Shown here: in pieces, positions 37,101 to 46,811 of the stretch
How the letters are laid out: every line of letters starts with the position of its first letter
Numbering within the stretch: the first letter of the stretch is position 1
DNA from: Thermoflavifilum sp.
Lineage (GTDB): Bacteria; Bacteroidota; Bacteroidia; Chitinophagales; Chitinophagaceae
Direction of reading: 5' to 3'
NCBI RefSeq assembly: GCF_014961315.1
Contig: NZ_CP063141.1
Location: 1,240,001-1,304,000, forward strand
Length of the DNA stretch: 64,000 nt
The notes under the pieces: generated by a model
Database searches by the model: none
Told to the model about the DNA's origin: nothing
What the model saw: only the letters and a program-made list of their open reading frames with translations
Made by a program: the position numbers and the translations under genes

Positions 37101-37559
37101 TTTTTAATTGAAACGCTCACCGATCTGGTGGAAGAAGCCGTGCTGGCCGAATTTGAACGTATTTCCTCCCGGGGTGGCGTGCTGGGTGCCATGGAACGGA
37201 TGTATCAGCGAAATCGCATCCAGGAAGAAAGTTTACATTATGAAGCATTGAAACATAGCGGTGAATTGCCTATTGTTGGGGTGAATACATTCTTGAATAA
37301 AAAAGGGTCGCCCACGGTGATTCCACATGAAGTGATTCGCAGTACCAGAGAAGAGAAAGAACAACAAATCTTTAACCTGCGTGCTTTTCAATCCCGCCAT
37401 GCCGAACAGGCCCCTCAGATGTTATCTCGCCTGAAACAGGTTGCTCGACAGCAGCAAAATATTTTTGCCGAGCTCATGGAAACGGTTAAATATTGCTCAC
37501 TCGGTCAGATTACACATGCCCTTTATGAAGTAGGCGGCCGCTACCGCAGAAATATGTAA
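34134..37559 (+). CDS. icmF: Fused isobutyryl-CoA mutase (B12 domain, MeaI GTPase, mutase)
   Basis: Adenosylcobalamin enzyme of 1141 residues that interconverts isobutyryl-CoA and n-butyryl-CoA (and slowly isovaleryl/pivalyl-CoA). The B12-binding domain comes first, with [11 protein letters not shown] and His35 as cobalt ligand. Next is the MeaI-type G-protein chaperone, P-loop GVGGSGKSS with Lys224. The C-terminal mutase barrel has [11 protein letters not shown] and [14 protein letters not shown]. The substrate residues are those of IcmF and not methylmalonyl-CoA mutase: Phe586 in AGVFPLKR replaces the mutase Tyr, and Gln790 in KEDQAQNT replaces the Arg of VRNT. This single-chain order is the hallmark of IcmF. 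It stands alone, 126 bases after trehalase. Confidence 0.95.
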   Translation: MENDVFETMQASAAADASRDYPIRIVTAASLFDGHDAAINIMRRIMQSKGAEVIHLGHNRSVYEIAKAALEEDADAVAITSYQGGHMEFFTYLYDLLHDNQGEHILIFGGGGGTILPQEITELHNYGIARIYSPDDGRQMGLEGMIEDVLQRCRQQRKMRSVSFYETQPTITSPARYVLQTSKPVVQIARAITLAELKTEEGGIPQIEKTAPVLGITGVGGSGKSSLTDEIVLRFLEAYPGKTVAIIAVDPSRRRTGGALLGDRIRMNTAGDPRVYMRSLATRNQESSLSKAIQAALRVVQEAGFDLIILESAGVGQGDTSIVDHCDVSLYVMTPEYGAASQLEKINMLDYADVIAINKFDKAGAEDAYLAVCKQYQRNHGLWQARPESLPVVGTIASQFHDSGVNRLFQLLIERMESKTGASFGRPQLNIAADQHPVFPAIIPPRRARYLSDIVDTIRRYNQWVNTQTELARKWYQVEGTMAQLADGSSEKQALERLKQQLLSELDPDCRARIESWPALRQAYQQDELVYQVRGQEVRQPLFYTTLSGTRLPRVILPRYQDWGDLLRWQLQENMPGSFPFTAGVFPLKRTEEEPMRMFAGEGCPERTNKRFHYLAAEQPARRLSTAFDSVTLYGEDPAEQPDVYGKIGNSGVNVATLDDAKKLYSGFDLCDPHTSVSMTINGPAPIILAFFLNAAIDQQCEKWIDAHSRWDEVHARMAELFAHHPRPRYYNPLSPERLPEGHNSLGLRLLGVTGDQVLPAEVYEQIKAHTLAQVRGTVQADILKEDQAQNTCIFSTEFALKLMGDVQEYFIQHRMRNFYSVSISGYHIAEAGANPITQLAFTLANGFTYVEYYLSRGMQVDDFMHNLSFFFSNGMDAEYSVIGRVARRIWAKAIRYLYKGNERSQKLKYHIQTSGRSLHAQEIDFNDIRTTLQALYAIYDHCNSLHTNAYDEAITTPTEESVRRAMAIQLIINRELGTARTENFIQGSFLIETLTDLVEEAVLAEFERISSRGGVLGAMERMYQRNRIQEESLHYEALKHSGELPIVGVNTFLNKKGSPTVIPHEVIRSTREEKEQQIFNLRAFQSRHAEQAPQMLSRLKQVARQQQNIFAELMETVKYCSLGQITHALYEVGGRYRRNM

Positions 37560-37591
37560 TGTAAAAATGCCCATGAGCCAATACACAAAAT

Positions 37592-37624
37592 AACGGGCAA
37601 TCTACCATAGGCAGATTACCCGTT
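37592..37624. terminator. Probable bidirectional terminator between icmF and the PDZ gene
   Basis: AACGGGCAATCT at 37592-37603 pairs with AGATTACCCGTT at 37613-37624 except for one C/A mismatch; the loop is nine bases. T-runs follow on both strands, short on plus and ATTTTG on minus. It lies between convergent genes, as expected. Confidence 0.6.
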
Positions 37625-37676
37625 TCACCTCAACCTGTATTTGCCTGATTGCCTGATAACCGACAAACAAGCCTCT

Positions 37677-38699
37677 TTATAAATCCATTTTTCTTCGTGA
37701 TTGTGGAAGCGTGAGTGTAAGGGTGCGGGTTTCGTTGTTGCGTTTGATTTTCATCGTTACAGAGCTGCTGTGCTGAATGTTCTGAATGGCCCGCAACACA
37801 TCATCCACTTGCTGGATGCGCTGCCCGCCTAATTCGGTGATGATATCGCCGGGCTTTACGCCGGCCTTGGCTGCCGGCATATCGGGCGTCACTTTCAATA
37901 CTTTTACTCCGGTATTTCCTTCGGTATCCTCTATGGTAAGCCCCAGTTTAGGTGAGGCATGGTTAAAGGCAAATGGTTGAAAATTGTCGTAAGGCCAGTC
38001 AGGGGGCAGTGCAAAACCAGGAGCCCGAAAATGCCGGTATGTTCGCGTATTTGGCATCGGAAAATTGGGGAAAGGATGAACTCCAAATAAATCTACGGGA
38101 TTATTTTCCTGTTTACCCAGACGTGCTTTAGTCGTGTAAGTCTGGTCATTGCGCTTGTAGGTAATGGTAACCTCATCGCCCGGTTGATAACTGCGAATGA
38201 CATCGGCCAGCTCCTGTGGCGAATGGATAACATGAGCGTCAACGCGTGTAATGATATCTCCAGCGAGCAATCCGGCGCTATCGGCTGCCGTGCCCCGTAC
38301 CACTTCTTCTATTTTTGCTCCATCTTGGTCGCCGGCCTGTGTGGTCATTACCCCGAGCAGTGCAGGTGCGGCATGATTGGAATCGCGATCCTGAAACGGA
38401 TAAAAGCGAATATGTGGATTGGGCGATGATTCGAAAATATAACTATTCCCATCGCGCAGTGGAATTTTTCTTTCAATCACGGTCAACGAACTATCGGCAT
38501 ACTGATCGTATTTCTTTCCGTTGATCCACACTTCTCCATTTTTAATATGGATATCCAGATTGGGATTCATTTCACCTCGCTGGCGGATAATAATTTCCTG
38601 ATATGATTGAGGTGTAGATTCACCTGTGTGATCCTGAGCAAATGCTGGTGGTGTAAGTCCCAGGCTGCTGAACAGGAGAAATAAAATCCAGCGTTTCAT
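37677..38699 (-). CDS. Secreted protein with two PDZ domains
   Basis: About 340 residues with a signal peptide (LFSSLGLTPPAFAQ). Two PDZ domains are visible: one around residues 120-190 (GTAADSAGLLAGDIITRVD) and one at the C-terminus (MPAAKAGVKPGDIITELGG). The stretch between is rich in Pro, Phe and Asn. No protease catalytic triad is present, so it resembles the PDZ part of DegP/HtrA without the protease and probably binds peptides or outer membrane proteins in the periplasm. The start at 38699 is used because an in-frame upstream start (38732) lies inside the -7 box. Confidence 0.85.
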   Translation of the reverse strand: MKRWILFLLFSSLGLTPPAFAQDHTGESTPQSYQEIIIRQRGEMNPNLDIHIKNGEVWINGKKYDQYADSSLTVIERKIPLRDGNSYIFESSPNPHIRFYPFQDRDSNHAAPALLGVMTTQAGDQDGAKIEEVVRGTAADSAGLLAGDIITRVDAHVIHSPQELADVIRSYQPGDEVTITYKRNDQTYTTKARLGKQENNPVDLFGVHPFPNFPMPNTRTYRHFRAPGFALPPDWPYDNFQPFAFNHASPKLGLTIEDTEGNTGVKVLKVTPDMPAAKAGVKPGDIITELGGQRIQQVDDVLRAIQNIQHSSSVTMKIKRNNETRTLTLTLPQSRRKMDL

Positions 38700-38729
38700 A
38701 CAAAATAATTTTTTAGAAAGTGGACATAG

Positions 38730-38737
38730 CAAATTTA
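38730..38737 (-). promoter_or_regulatory. -7 box of the PDZ gene
   Basis: On the minus strand TAAATTTG is an exact TAnnTTTG match, 31 bases before the chosen start codon. No good -33 TTG is visible. Confidence 0.45.
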
Positions 38738-38867
38738 CTTTTCCCGAACAGCCATAGCGACTAAGGAACTGTTAAATCGCCGGTTGTTAATCGAAGGGAA
38801 TGTTAAAGTTGTGGATTGATGAGGAACGAATGAAAAGCGCTTCGAAGGTGTTTAAAGAAAGCCTGTA

Positions 38868-41495
38868 TCATGATTCAACAAGCTTTTTGATTTGATGGAT
38901 GACGGTTGAAAGCGAGGCGATGTTCTTTCCTCCGCCGGTGGCTATGGTGGCCTGCCCGCCGCCACCGCCCTGAATCAGCGGTGCAATATGTGTTTTCATC
39001 CATTGTCCTGCATGCCAGTGATGTTGAGCTGCGCTGTATTCATCAATCATCATCAACACCTGCGCTTTGTTTTGAATGCTGGCGCCAAGCACAATCACAT
39101 AGGTGGGCAACAGGTGATCACGAAGGTAAAAAGCCAGTTGTTTCAATGCATCGGTTGAAGGCACATCCACGATCTGACCCACGAAATGCACGTCGCGTAA
39201 TGTTTCCGTCTGTTGTGCTAATTGTTTGGCCTGTTGTATCAACCATTTTTGTTCCAGCGATTGATAACGTTTTTCGATTTGTGATTTTTCTTCGATTATT
39301 TTTTGCAATGCATCGATCAGGTGCCGTGGGTGATGTAGCAATTCCGATGCTTCAGCCACCAGTTCCATTTGCTGGCGTACATATTGCCAGGCGGCTTCAC
39401 CGGTGAGCGCTTCAATACGCCTTACACCCGCTGCCACGGCGGTTTCAGAGGTGATGAGAAAAAAGCCTATTTCACCTGTGTATTGAACATGTGTGCCTCC
39501 ACACAGTTCCATTGAAAATTGTGGATCGATGATAACCACCCGCACCTGTTCGCCGTATTTTTCGCCAAACAAGGCCATGGCGCCCATCTGTAGGGCTTTT
39601 TCCCGGGGCATGTATTGAATATTTACCGGTACATTCGCACGAATTTTAGCATTGACGATTGCCTCCACCTCTTTGATTTCCTGATTGCTGAGCTTATTGA
39701 AATGGGAAAAATCAAACCGCAGATAATCGGGATGAACAAGTGAACCTTTTTGCTGTACATGATTTCCCAGCACCTGACGCAAAGCGGCATGCAACAGGTG
39801 AGTGGCAGAATGGTTAAGCATCAGTTTTTGTCGACGGATATGGTCCACACGGGCTTCCACGGGTTGTTCCGGATGAGCCGGTAGTTCACGGGCGAGGTGA
39901 ACGATCAAATCATTTTCTTTGCGGGTATCTTCCACGAAAATTTGTTGACCATTCTGGATAAGCCATCCCGTATCACCGATCTGGCCACCACTTTCGGCAT
40001 AAAATGGCGTTTCATCCAGCACAATCTGATAAAAACTTTTTCCTTTTTCTTTTACCTGTCGGTAGCGCAATACGCGGGATGTGGCGTTTAATTTTTCATA
40101 TCCCACAAAACGGGAAAGCCCTTCTGAAAGGATGGTCCAGTCGCCCATTTCCAGCGCTGTAGCTTGCCTGGAACGATTTTTCTGTACTTCAAGTGCTTGC
40201 TGGAATCCTGTTTCATCTACGGTGAATCCCCTCTCGGCTGCGATGATGCGGGTAAGATCAATCGGAAAGCCATACGTGTCGAACAGCTCGAAAGCGAGCT
40301 GGCCGGGAATTTCCCGTGTGGATGCGGTTTCAAAATAAACCTCGATTCGCTGTATACCGGTATCAAGGGTTTTGAGAAAATGTTGTTCTTCTTCGTAAAT
40401 GATTTTCGCAATAAAGCGCTGCTGTTGTTGTACTTCCGGGAAAACGTCCTGAAAAAGCTCACCCACGATGGGTACCAGCTTATAGAGCAGGGGTTGCTGT
40501 ATGCCCAGGTGGGAGTAGGCATATCGCACGGCCCTGCGCAGGATGCGTCGGATAACGTAGCCGGCGCCCGTATTCGACGGAAGTTGCCCATCGGCAATGG
40601 TGAAGCAAAGCGCCCGGATATGATCGGCGATTACGCGAAAGCTAATGGCCTGGTAGTGTTTTCCCCCGTCGTAACGTAAGCCCGTAAGCTCTTCTGTAGC
40701 CTTGATGATAGGTAAGAATAAGTCGGTATCGTAGTTGCTTTGTTTGCCCTGCAATACCCGCACCAGGCGCTCCAGTCCCATGCCGGTATCCACATGTCGG
40801 GCTGGAAGCTGTTCCAGTGTGCCGTTTTTCAATCGGTTAAATTGAATGAAGACGAGGTTCCAGATTTCGATTACTTCCGGGTTATCTTTGTTGATCAGTG
40901 TGGATCCCGGGATCTGGCGGCGTTGTTCATCACTTCGGCAATCGATATGAATCTCGGTGCAGGGGCCGCAGGGGCCTGTATCGCCCATTTCCCAGAAATT
41001 ATCTTTTTTGCTGCCTTTCAGGATGCGATCGGCAGGCAACCATTTTGTCCAGCACGCATAGGCTTCTTCATCGGCGGGAATTTGCTCGGCTTCATCACCT
41101 TCAAACACGGTGGCATAGAGCCGATCAGCCGGAATTTGATATACCTCTGTAAGCAATTCCCAGGCCCAGGCGATGGCTTCGGCTTTAAAATAATCACCGA
41201 AACTCCAGTTGCCCAGCATTTCAAACATGGTATGATGGTAGGTATCGCGCCCCACTTCTTCCAGATCATTGTGTTTGCCACTTACCCGCAAACATTTCTG
41301 GGTATCGGCAACCCTGCGATAAACGGGCTGCTGGGTGCCCAGAAAATAATCTTTAAACTGATTCATTCCTGCATTGGTGAATAGCAGTGTGGGATCGTTT
41401 TTCACCACAATGGGGGAAGAAGGTACAATCACATGTCCTTTGCTTTTGAAAAAATCCAGAAATTGTTGTCTGATTTCGCGGGCGGTCAATGGCAT
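38868..41495 (-). CDS. alaS: Alanyl-tRNA synthetase
   Basis: Charges tRNA-Ala in the cytoplasm; 875 residues, normal for the family. The class II aminoacylation core opens with REIRQQFLDFFKSKGH and LLFTNAGMNQFKDYF. The editing domain has the zinc/water site HSATHLLHAAL and CGGTHV. The C-Ala domain ends with the glycine-rich IQGGGGGQATIATGGGKN. The ATG at 41495 gives MPLTAREIR, the usual start in Bacteroidota. It is transcribed from a clear promoter at 41581-41610 with an 80-base leader, and is divergent from the M23 peptidase gene. Confidence 0.98.
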   Translation of the reverse strand: MPLTAREIRQQFLDFFKSKGHVIVPSSPIVVKNDPTLLFTNAGMNQFKDYFLGTQQPVYRRVADTQKCLRVSGKHNDLEEVGRDTYHHTMFEMLGNWSFGDYFKAEAIAWAWELLTEVYQIPADRLYATVFEGDEAEQIPADEEAYACWTKWLPADRILKGSKKDNFWEMGDTGPCGPCTEIHIDCRSDEQRRQIPGSTLINKDNPEVIEIWNLVFIQFNRLKNGTLEQLPARHVDTGMGLERLVRVLQGKQSNYDTDLFLPIIKATEELTGLRYDGGKHYQAISFRVIADHIRALCFTIADGQLPSNTGAGYVIRRILRRAVRYAYSHLGIQQPLLYKLVPIVGELFQDVFPEVQQQQRFIAKIIYEEEQHFLKTLDTGIQRIEVYFETASTREIPGQLAFELFDTYGFPIDLTRIIAAERGFTVDETGFQQALEVQKNRSRQATALEMGDWTILSEGLSRFVGYEKLNATSRVLRYRQVKEKGKSFYQIVLDETPFYAESGGQIGDTGWLIQNGQQIFVEDTRKENDLIVHLARELPAHPEQPVEARVDHIRRQKLMLNHSATHLLHAALRQVLGNHVQQKGSLVHPDYLRFDFSHFNKLSNQEIKEVEAIVNAKIRANVPVNIQYMPREKALQMGAMALFGEKYGEQVRVVIIDPQFSMELCGGTHVQYTGEIGFFLITSETAVAAGVRRIEALTGEAAWQYVRQQMELVAEASELLHHPRHLIDALQKIIEEKSQIEKRYQSLEQKWLIQQAKQLAQQTETLRDVHFVGQIVDVPSTDALKQLAFYLRDHLLPTYVIVLGASIQNKAQVLMMIDEYSAAQHHWHAGQWMKTHIAPLIQGGGGGQATIATGGGKNIASLSTVIHQIKKLVES

Positions 41496-41580
41496 AAATA
41501 AAGCAATTGTGATAAATGATTATTTTGTGATGTTGAAATGCATGAATGGGATTGCAAAAATTGATTAATTTCAACCTTTG

Positions 41581-41610
41581 CAAAGTTAGTCGCTACGCCG
41601 ACAATACAAA
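41581..41610 (-). promoter_or_regulatory. Promoter of alaS
   Basis: Read on the minus strand: TTTG at 41610-41607, 18-base spacer, and exact -7 box TAACTTTG at 41588-41581. It is one of the best fits to the Bacteroidota promoter in the window. Confidence 0.65.
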
Positions 41611-41693
41611 AACCCTTTGATGGATTGAGTTCCCCTTCAACATTCGTTCAGGTTTTACGCTATATGAATTGCGGGAGTTGAACCAACCATATC

Positions 41694-42665
41694 ATGAAAA
41701 AGGTCAAGTATTATTACGACACCCGTTCGCTGCGTTATGAAAGATGGGTTATGCCCGTGTGGATGAAGTTGTTGCGTGCCACGGGCATTGTGCTGGCCAT
41801 ATTGTTTACGGCCATCCTGATTTTTTTACTGGCGAGTCCTTTTCTGGATACGCCGCATGATAAAATGTTGCGGCAGGAGCTGGGAATGATGCGCGATCGA
41901 TATCATGTACTCACGGGCCAGCTGCAAAGGCTTGAACTGCAGTTACATGAATTGCAGAACCGGGATAATCAAATATATCGCGCCATTTTTGCCGCCTCGC
42001 CTATACCCGACAGCCTGCGTGCACACGAACAGGCACGCCTTGCCGAGATGGATATGCTCGATGGACTGGATAACATGCAATTAATCAGCAATGCGGCAGC
42101 CCTGATCCGCGATATTGAACATCGCATTCGTGTGCAGAATCAGTCGTATGCCGAACTGGATTCATTGGTACGAAACAAACAAAAATTACTGGCTTCCATA
42201 CCCGCTATTGAACCCATTCCTGATGAAGATGTAAACCGTATTGCTTCGGGTTTTGGATATCGAATTGATCCGATTTATAAAACCCGTAAATTTCATCCGG
42301 GCATTGATTTTGCTGCTTCTGAAGGCACACCCATCTATGCAACGGGTAGTGGAGTGGTGGAATGGGCGGGTATGGATGAAAGCGGATATGGCATCCATGT
42401 GATTATCAAACATGGATTTGGCTATGAAAGCCTGTATGGTCATCTGGAGAAAACCGTAGTCAAAAGAGGCCAGCATGTGGAACGCGGACAGATCATTGGT
42501 TATGTGGGAAGCACCGGAAAATCAACGGGCCCACATTGCCATTATGAAGTGATTCGCAATGGTGTAAAGGTCAATCCCGTTTATTTCTTTTACAATGATA
42601 TAACACCTCAGCAATATGAACGCATTTTAAAGATGGCTGCTGCAAACAACCAGTCTTTGGATTAA
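41694..42665 (+). CDS. M23 (LytM-type) metallopeptidase, membrane-anchored
   Basis: Cell-wall hydrolase or activator acting in the periplasm; 323 residues. One transmembrane segment (about residues 28-50, GIVLAILFTAILIFLLA) is followed by a coiled-coil stretch (RLELQLHELQNRDNQIYRA) and the LytM domain from about residue 185. The zinc ligands are His201 and Asp205 in HPGID and His283 in HCHYE, with His250 in YGHLEK as the catalytic histidine. All are intact, so it is probably an active endopeptidase. The MerR gene starts 25 bases after the stop codon. Confidence 0.93.
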   Translation: MKKVKYYYDTRSLRYERWVMPVWMKLLRATGIVLAILFTAILIFLLASPFLDTPHDKMLRQELGMMRDRYHVLTGQLQRLELQLHELQNRDNQIYRAIFAASPIPDSLRAHEQARLAEMDMLDGLDNMQLISNAAALIRDIEHRIRVQNQSYAELDSLVRNKQKLLASIPAIEPIPDEDVNRIASGFGYRIDPIYKTRKFHPGIDFAASEGTPIYATGSGVVEWAGMDESGYGIHVIIKHGFGYESLYGHLEKTVVKRGQHVERGQIIGYVGSTGKSTGPHCHYEVIRNGVKVNPVYFFYNDITPQQYERILKMAAANNQSLD

Positions 42666-42690
42666 CTTGCAAAAAGATTGTTTCGAGCAC

Positions 42691-43119
42691 ATGCAGGAAA
42701 AACAGGACAAGACGATCAAAAAAACTTCCTCCCATCGGGGAAGAAAGCCCGTTGCAGATATGACTGCTCCTCCGTTAATCGTTGAAGATCCAGCAGCCAT
42801 TCCGCTCACCAAGCAATATTATTCGATCAGCGAAGTAGCCGAAATGTTTCAAACCACACCTTCTCAAATTCGGTTCTGGGAAAAAGAATTTGATATTCTA
42901 CAGCCTAAAAAAAATCGAAAAGGCGATCGCCTGTTCAGACCCGAAGATATTGCCCACTTGCGATTGATTTACTATCTGATTCGGGAAAGAAAATATACTG
43001 TTGAAGGTGCAAAACAGAAATTAAAAGAAGAAATTAAAGTTACGCGTACCCGATTTGAACTGATCCAAACCCTGCAGCGTATCAAGCAATTTTTAATTCA
43101 ATTGAAAGAACAGATATGA
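42691..43119 (+). CDS. MerR-family transcriptional regulator
   Basis: Cytoplasmic DNA-binding protein of about 142 residues. A charged, disordered leader of 45 residues precedes the winged-helix domain, YYSISEVAEMFQTTPSQIRF and RPEDIAHLRLIYYLI. The coiled-coil dimerisation helix (KRIKQFLIQLKEQ region) closes the chain, and there is no metal-binding cysteine, so it is not a metal sensor. The ATG at 42691 is preferred over TTG at 42667. Its stop overlaps the start of the thioredoxin-like gene by four bases (ATGA). It may be a housekeeping regulator: the same M23-MerR order is familiar from Bacteroidota. Confidence 0.88.
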   Translation: MQEKQDKTIKKTSSHRGRKPVADMTAPPLIVEDPAAIPLTKQYYSISEVAEMFQTTPSQIRFWEKEFDILQPKKNRKGDRLFRPEDIAHLRLIYYLIRERKYTVEGAKQKLKEEIKVTRTRFELIQTLQRIKQFLIQLKEQI

Positions 43120-43607
43120 AACGATTATTTCTCACGGGCCTGTTTGTGATGATAGGCATTTACATGCGCGCCCAGACGCAACCTCCTAAAGTACTTACCG
43201 GTTCCATAACCGAATCGATGCTTGCCAACGATCCGGCGTTTCCATGGTTTTACCTCGGCGTGAACGCATATCAGCCCGATTCATCGGCGCTGGCGGTTAT
43301 TCGTGGGCAAAAAGATCTGTTTCAGGTTGTGGCTTTTGTGGGCACATGGGATAGCCTAACCATGCAGGTGTTGCCGGCTTTTTGCAAAACGATCATTTTA
43401 TCGGGTTATCCACTGAATAAGCTCACCATGTATGGCCTGGATCAGCAGCTCAATGGAGAAGAACGCTTGACGAAAAAATATCACGTGGAATCCGTTCCTA
43501 CCTTTGTTATTTTACAGGGCAAACGCGTCCTTGGCGTACTGGCACCGCCTTTCAGGCAGCCAATAGAAATTTCATTAGCACACCTGTTACAGCCTCCTGC
43601 AGAATAA
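43116..43607 (+). CDS. Secreted thioredoxin-fold protein lacking the CxxC site
   Basis: 163 residues with a signal peptide (TGLFVMIGIYMRAQ). VVAFVGTWDSLTMQVLPAF lies where thioredoxins have FWATWCxxC; here the two cysteines are replaced (WDSLT). The cis-proline segment ESVPTFVIL is kept. The protein therefore cannot do dithiol exchange in the usual way, though Cys in PAFCKT could act alone. A chaperone or binding role is possible. It overlaps the MerR gene by four bases, so the two are probably co-translated. Confidence 0.75.
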   Translation: MKRLFLTGLFVMIGIYMRAQTQPPKVLTGSITESMLANDPAFPWFYLGVNAYQPDSSALAVIRGQKDLFQVVAFVGTWDSLTMQVLPAFCKTIILSGYPLNKLTMYGLDQQLNGEERLTKKYHVESVPTFVILQGKRVLGVLAPPFRQPIEISLAHLLQPPAE

Positions 43608-43626
43608 AAAGGATGAAAAGATGGGC

Positions 43627-44835
43627 TCAGGCTATACGTCGGGCATTGGAAGATGCACTGAACCGTCGATGGTCGATAGCCGAGATATGAACCACGCCGG
43701 GTCTTTTACCCGGTGTAAAGCTACCCAGCCAGGATTCGCAATGCAAGGCGCGTGCACCATTCCAGGTAGCCCAGCGTAGCAGGCTTTCCAGTTCGATGAA
43801 AGGAAAATGTTGCTGCAGGCATTTCATCTCCTCCAGGATGGATAAGGTGTCATTGGAAGCCAGGCTATCTGTACCGATGACGATCATGTCGCTGGCATAA
43901 GCCATCAGGGCTTTTACAGGAGGAAGTCGCCCTTCGATATACAGGTTGGCTTTCGGGCACAAACACCAGTAAATCGGGTTTTGAAATTCAGTAACAGCCC
44001 ATGCGATATCTGTTTCAGGGGTAAAGGTATTGTGCACCAGTATCAGCGATGGGGGCGTGGCAGGGGGTGAAGGAGGCATCGTAAAAAAGGGTAATACATG
44101 TCGCAGGCTGGTGATACCGCAACCTGCTGCCGCATGTGGAGCAATGCCAAGGGAGTCATACAATCGCTGCATGGGACCATGCCCAAAAACAAACCATGCA
44201 TTCTCCGCCTCGGACTCCTGATTGTGCATGGAAATCAATGACGGGTGCTGACTTGCGATATAACTCAACAGGGTATCTGAAACCGAATAAGGTGCATGTG
44301 GCGTAAGGGTAGCGGGGAATACAGTATGTGTCTTCCATTCGGCGGCCAGCTTCAGTGCCTGCGACAATCGCTGCTGAGCCAGTGTTTCGGGTACGCCCAT
44401 GCATTCTACAAAATGATGGTAATGCAATGGGGTGGATTGCTTGATGGGCAGGCTGTCGAGCGTATTCACAATATCGCCTACGGCTACAATGCCCTCTTGT
44501 TGCATCTGCTGATCGGCAAGGGAAATGGCCTGCTGTTTGACATCACACGAAAATGCCTGATCGTTGCGCATTTCCATCAACTTCAGAATAAAATCTACCA
44601 GTCCTGTTCGACGGGGAATGCGATCTTTCAGGTACGACAGCTCGGTATGGCAATGGACATTGATGAAACCCGGACAAAGCAATCCGGGAAAATACACTGC
44701 TTCACGACGCTGCCTGTCGTCAGGATGGGCAATGAATTGCAGAATATAACCCTGTTCATCTACCACTACCACAGCGTGCGGCCACAGCTGCCATCCATCG
44801 AATACTTCATCGGCCGTGAATGCTCTTCCTTTCAT
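43627..44835 (-). CDS. Amidohydrolase of the cytosine/adenosine deaminase-like branch
   Basis: About 402 residues from the ATG at 44835. Metal and active-site residues are intact: GFINVHCHTEL (HxH), LTPHAPYSVS, SMHNQESEAENAWF and IGTDSLASND with the late aspartate. This fits SsnA/aminofutalosine-deaminase-like enzymes that remove an amino group from a heterocycle. A part in the futalosine menaquinone route is possible but no other mqn gene is nearby, so the substrate is open. It is convergent with the thioredoxin-like gene and divergent from prfA. Confidence 0.87.
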   Translation of the reverse strand: MKGRAFTADEVFDGWQLWPHAVVVVDEQGYILQFIAHPDDRQRREAVYFPGLLCPGFINVHCHTELSYLKDRIPRRTGLVDFILKLMEMRNDQAFSCDVKQQAISLADQQMQQEGIVAVGDIVNTLDSLPIKQSTPLHYHHFVECMGVPETLAQQRLSQALKLAAEWKTHTVFPATLTPHAPYSVSDTLLSYIASQHPSLISMHNQESEAENAWFVFGHGPMQRLYDSLGIAPHAAAGCGITSLRHVLPFFTMPPSPPATPPSLILVHNTFTPETDIAWAVTEFQNPIYWCLCPKANLYIEGRLPPVKALMAYASDMIVIGTDSLASNDTLSILEEMKCLQQHFPFIELESLLRWATWNGARALHCESWLGSFTPGKRPGVVHISAIDHRRFSASSNARRIA

Positions 44836-44905
44836 CCGGTATTTTTCAGGCAGTGCTAAGATAAACCTCCTGCGCTGGAATAACAGCAACTGAGGAAAAC
44901 AATCT

Positions 44906-44913
44906 TAATTTTG
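44906..44913 (+). promoter_or_regulatory. -7 box of prfA
   Basis: TAATTTTG, an exact TAnnTTTG match, 20 bases before the prfA start codon. The -33 element is not recognisable. Confidence 0.5.
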
Positions 44914-44932
44914 CGCACACGCATCATGTCTC

Positions 44933-46003
44933 ATGCAGGATCAACTGGAAGCCATAAAAGCCCGTTTTGAGGAAATCCGGGTTGCATTGACCAACCCCGA
45001 GGTGGTAGCCGATCAGCAAGCATTCAGCCGGCTCAGTAAAGAATATCGACAGCTGGAAAAAATTGTTACAGCTTATGAAGCCTATCGCCAGTTGCTCGAC
45101 GATATGGCCTTCCGCAAGGAAGTGATCGAATCGGGTGATGAAGAAATGCGTACGCTGGCCCGTAAAGAGCTGGATGAGCTGGAGGTCAGGCGCCAGGATA
45201 TGGAAACGCACATACGGCAGTTGTTGATTCCAAAGGATCCGCAGGATGAAAAGAATGCTATACTGGAAATCCGGGCAGGAACAGGAGGTGACGAAGCCAG
45301 TTTATTTGCAGGAGATCTGTTGCGCATGTATTTGCGCTATGCGGAAAAAAAAGGATGGAAAACCCAGATCCTGAGCGAAAATCCGGGCACGGTGGGTGGA
45401 TATAAAGAAGTGATTGTCCGGGTGGAAGGCGAAGATGTGTATGGTACCCTAAAATTTGAATCGGGCGTGCATCGGGTGCAGCGGGTGCCGGCCACGGAGT
45501 CACAGGGGCGTATCCACACTTCAGCTGCTACTGTGGCTGTTTTGCCTGAAGCGGAAGAAGTGGATGTCGTGATTCATGAAAACGATATCAAAATGGAAAC
45601 TGCCCGTAGTGGCGGTGCAGGCGGGCAAAACGTAAATAAGGTGGAAACCAAAGTACGGCTCATTCATATTCCCACTGGTATTGTCGTAGAATGCCAGACC
45701 GAGCGTACTCAGTTTGCCAATCGGGAGAAAGCGATGATGATGTTGCGTACGAAATTATATGAAGATGCCGTACGAAAACAGGAAGAAGCCATATCCCGTC
45801 AGCGCAAAAGCCTCGTATCCACCGGCGACCGATCTGCTAAAATTCGTACATACAATTATCCTCAGGGACGTGTAACGGATCATCGCATCGGCATGACCAT
45901 TTATACCCTCGATGCCTTTATGGACGGAGATATTCAGGAAATGATTGATGCTCTTCAATTTGCAGAAAATGCCGAAAAGTTAAAAGCAGGTACCAGAGCC
46001 TGA
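44933..46003 (+). CDS. prfA: Peptide chain release factor 1
   Basis: Recognises UAA and UAG stop codons and triggers peptide release; 356 residues, normal length. The catalytic GGQ is at 230-232 in [16 protein letters not shown]. The tripeptide anticodon is PAT in [15 protein letters not shown], which marks RF1 and excludes RF2 (SPF). The coiled domain 1 opens the protein ([16 protein letters not shown]). It has its own -7 box and ends 49 bases before the OmpA gene. Confidence 0.98.
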   Translation: MQDQLEAIKARFEEIRVALTNPEVVADQQAFSRLSKEYRQLEKIVTAYEAYRQLLDDMAFRKEVIESGDEEMRTLARKELDELEVRRQDMETHIRQLLIPKDPQDEKNAILEIRAGTGGDEASLFAGDLLRMYLRYAEKKGWKTQILSENPGTVGGYKEVIVRVEGEDVYGTLKFESGVHRVQRVPATESQGRIHTSAATVAVLPEAEEVDVVIHENDIKMETARSGGAGGQNVNKVETKVRLIHIPTGIVVECQTERTQFANREKAMMMLRTKLYEDAVRKQEEAISRQRKSLVSTGDRSAKIRTYNYPQGRVTDHRIGMTIYTLDAFMDGDIQEMIDALQFAENAEKLKAGTRA

Positions 46004-46052
46004 TAGAAGATTTGGCAAGGATTTTGAAAACATTATCATAAAACTGAGAAAC

Positions 46053-46739
46053 ATGAAACATCATCCACACAAGCGATTGATTGCAGCGTTGCTTATTGTT
46101 CCTATCATCATGGCGGGATGCAGCGTCACCAAAAAAATGAATAACACAGAAAAAGGTGCAGCTATCGGTGTGGGCGCAGGGGCAGCCAGTGGAGCCATTA
46201 TCGGAAAGGCTGCAGGGAATACGGCTCTGGGTGCAGTCATTGGGGCTGCAGTGGGTGGAACGGCTGGAGCACTCATCGGTAAAAAAATGGATCAACAGAA
46301 AAAAGAAATTGAACAATCTGTACCCAATGCACAGGTGGAACGCGTGGGAGAGGGATTAATCGTTACATTTAATTCAAATGTTTTGTTTGGCTTTGATCGT
46401 TATGATCTTACGCCCGACGCCAGAAATACCATTCAGGACCTTTACCAGATCCTGGTAAAATATCCTGATGAAAATGTGCTGATTATTGGTCATACCGATA
46501 GCATTGGCTCGGCCAGCTATAACCTGAAGCTATCTCAGAGGAGAGCTAATGCAGTTGCAGATTATCTGATTCAATTAGGTATTGATCCTTCGAGGATCAC
46601 CACCAAAGGAATGGGTGAAACCGATCCCAAATTTCCGAATGATACGCCTGAACATCGAGCAGCCAATCGTAGAGTGGAGTTCGTGTTGACCGCTAATGAG
46701 AAAATGAAGCAAGAGGCACAACAGGGTAAATTGCAATAA
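46053..46739 (+). CDS. OmpA-family lipoprotein with glycine zipper
   Basis: 228-residue lipoprotein (signal ends IIMAGC) that links the outer membrane to peptidoglycan. A glycine zipper at about 35-80 (GAAIGVGAGAASGAIIG, GAVIGAAVGGTAGALIG) is followed by the C-terminal OmpA domain with IIGHTDSIGSASYNLKLSQR and NRRVEFVL. The peptidoglycan-binding Asp and Arg lie in HTDSIG and the ANRRVEF segment. This matches the YiaD/OmpA lipoprotein type. A terminator follows 72 bases on. Confidence 0.93.
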   Translation: MKHHPHKRLIAALLIVPIIMAGCSVTKKMNNTEKGAAIGVGAGAASGAIIGKAAGNTALGAVIGAAVGGTAGALIGKKMDQQKKEIEQSVPNAQVERVGEGLIVTFNSNVLFGFDRYDLTPDARNTIQDLYQILVKYPDENVLIIGHTDSIGSASYNLKLSQRRANAVADYLIQLGIDPSRITTKGMGETDPKFPNDTPEHRAANRRVEFVLTANEKMKQEAQQGKLQ

Positions 46740-46811
46740 GTAATAAATCGCAAATAAATGTTTATCTTTCAGTAGGATTTTTTAGGTGGTTTTTATAGGC
46801 AACAGTCCATC

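Noticed and set aside
40740..41384. 214-codon frame on plus inside alaS
   Set aside because: Antisense shadow of the alaS catalytic domain; no family resemblance.
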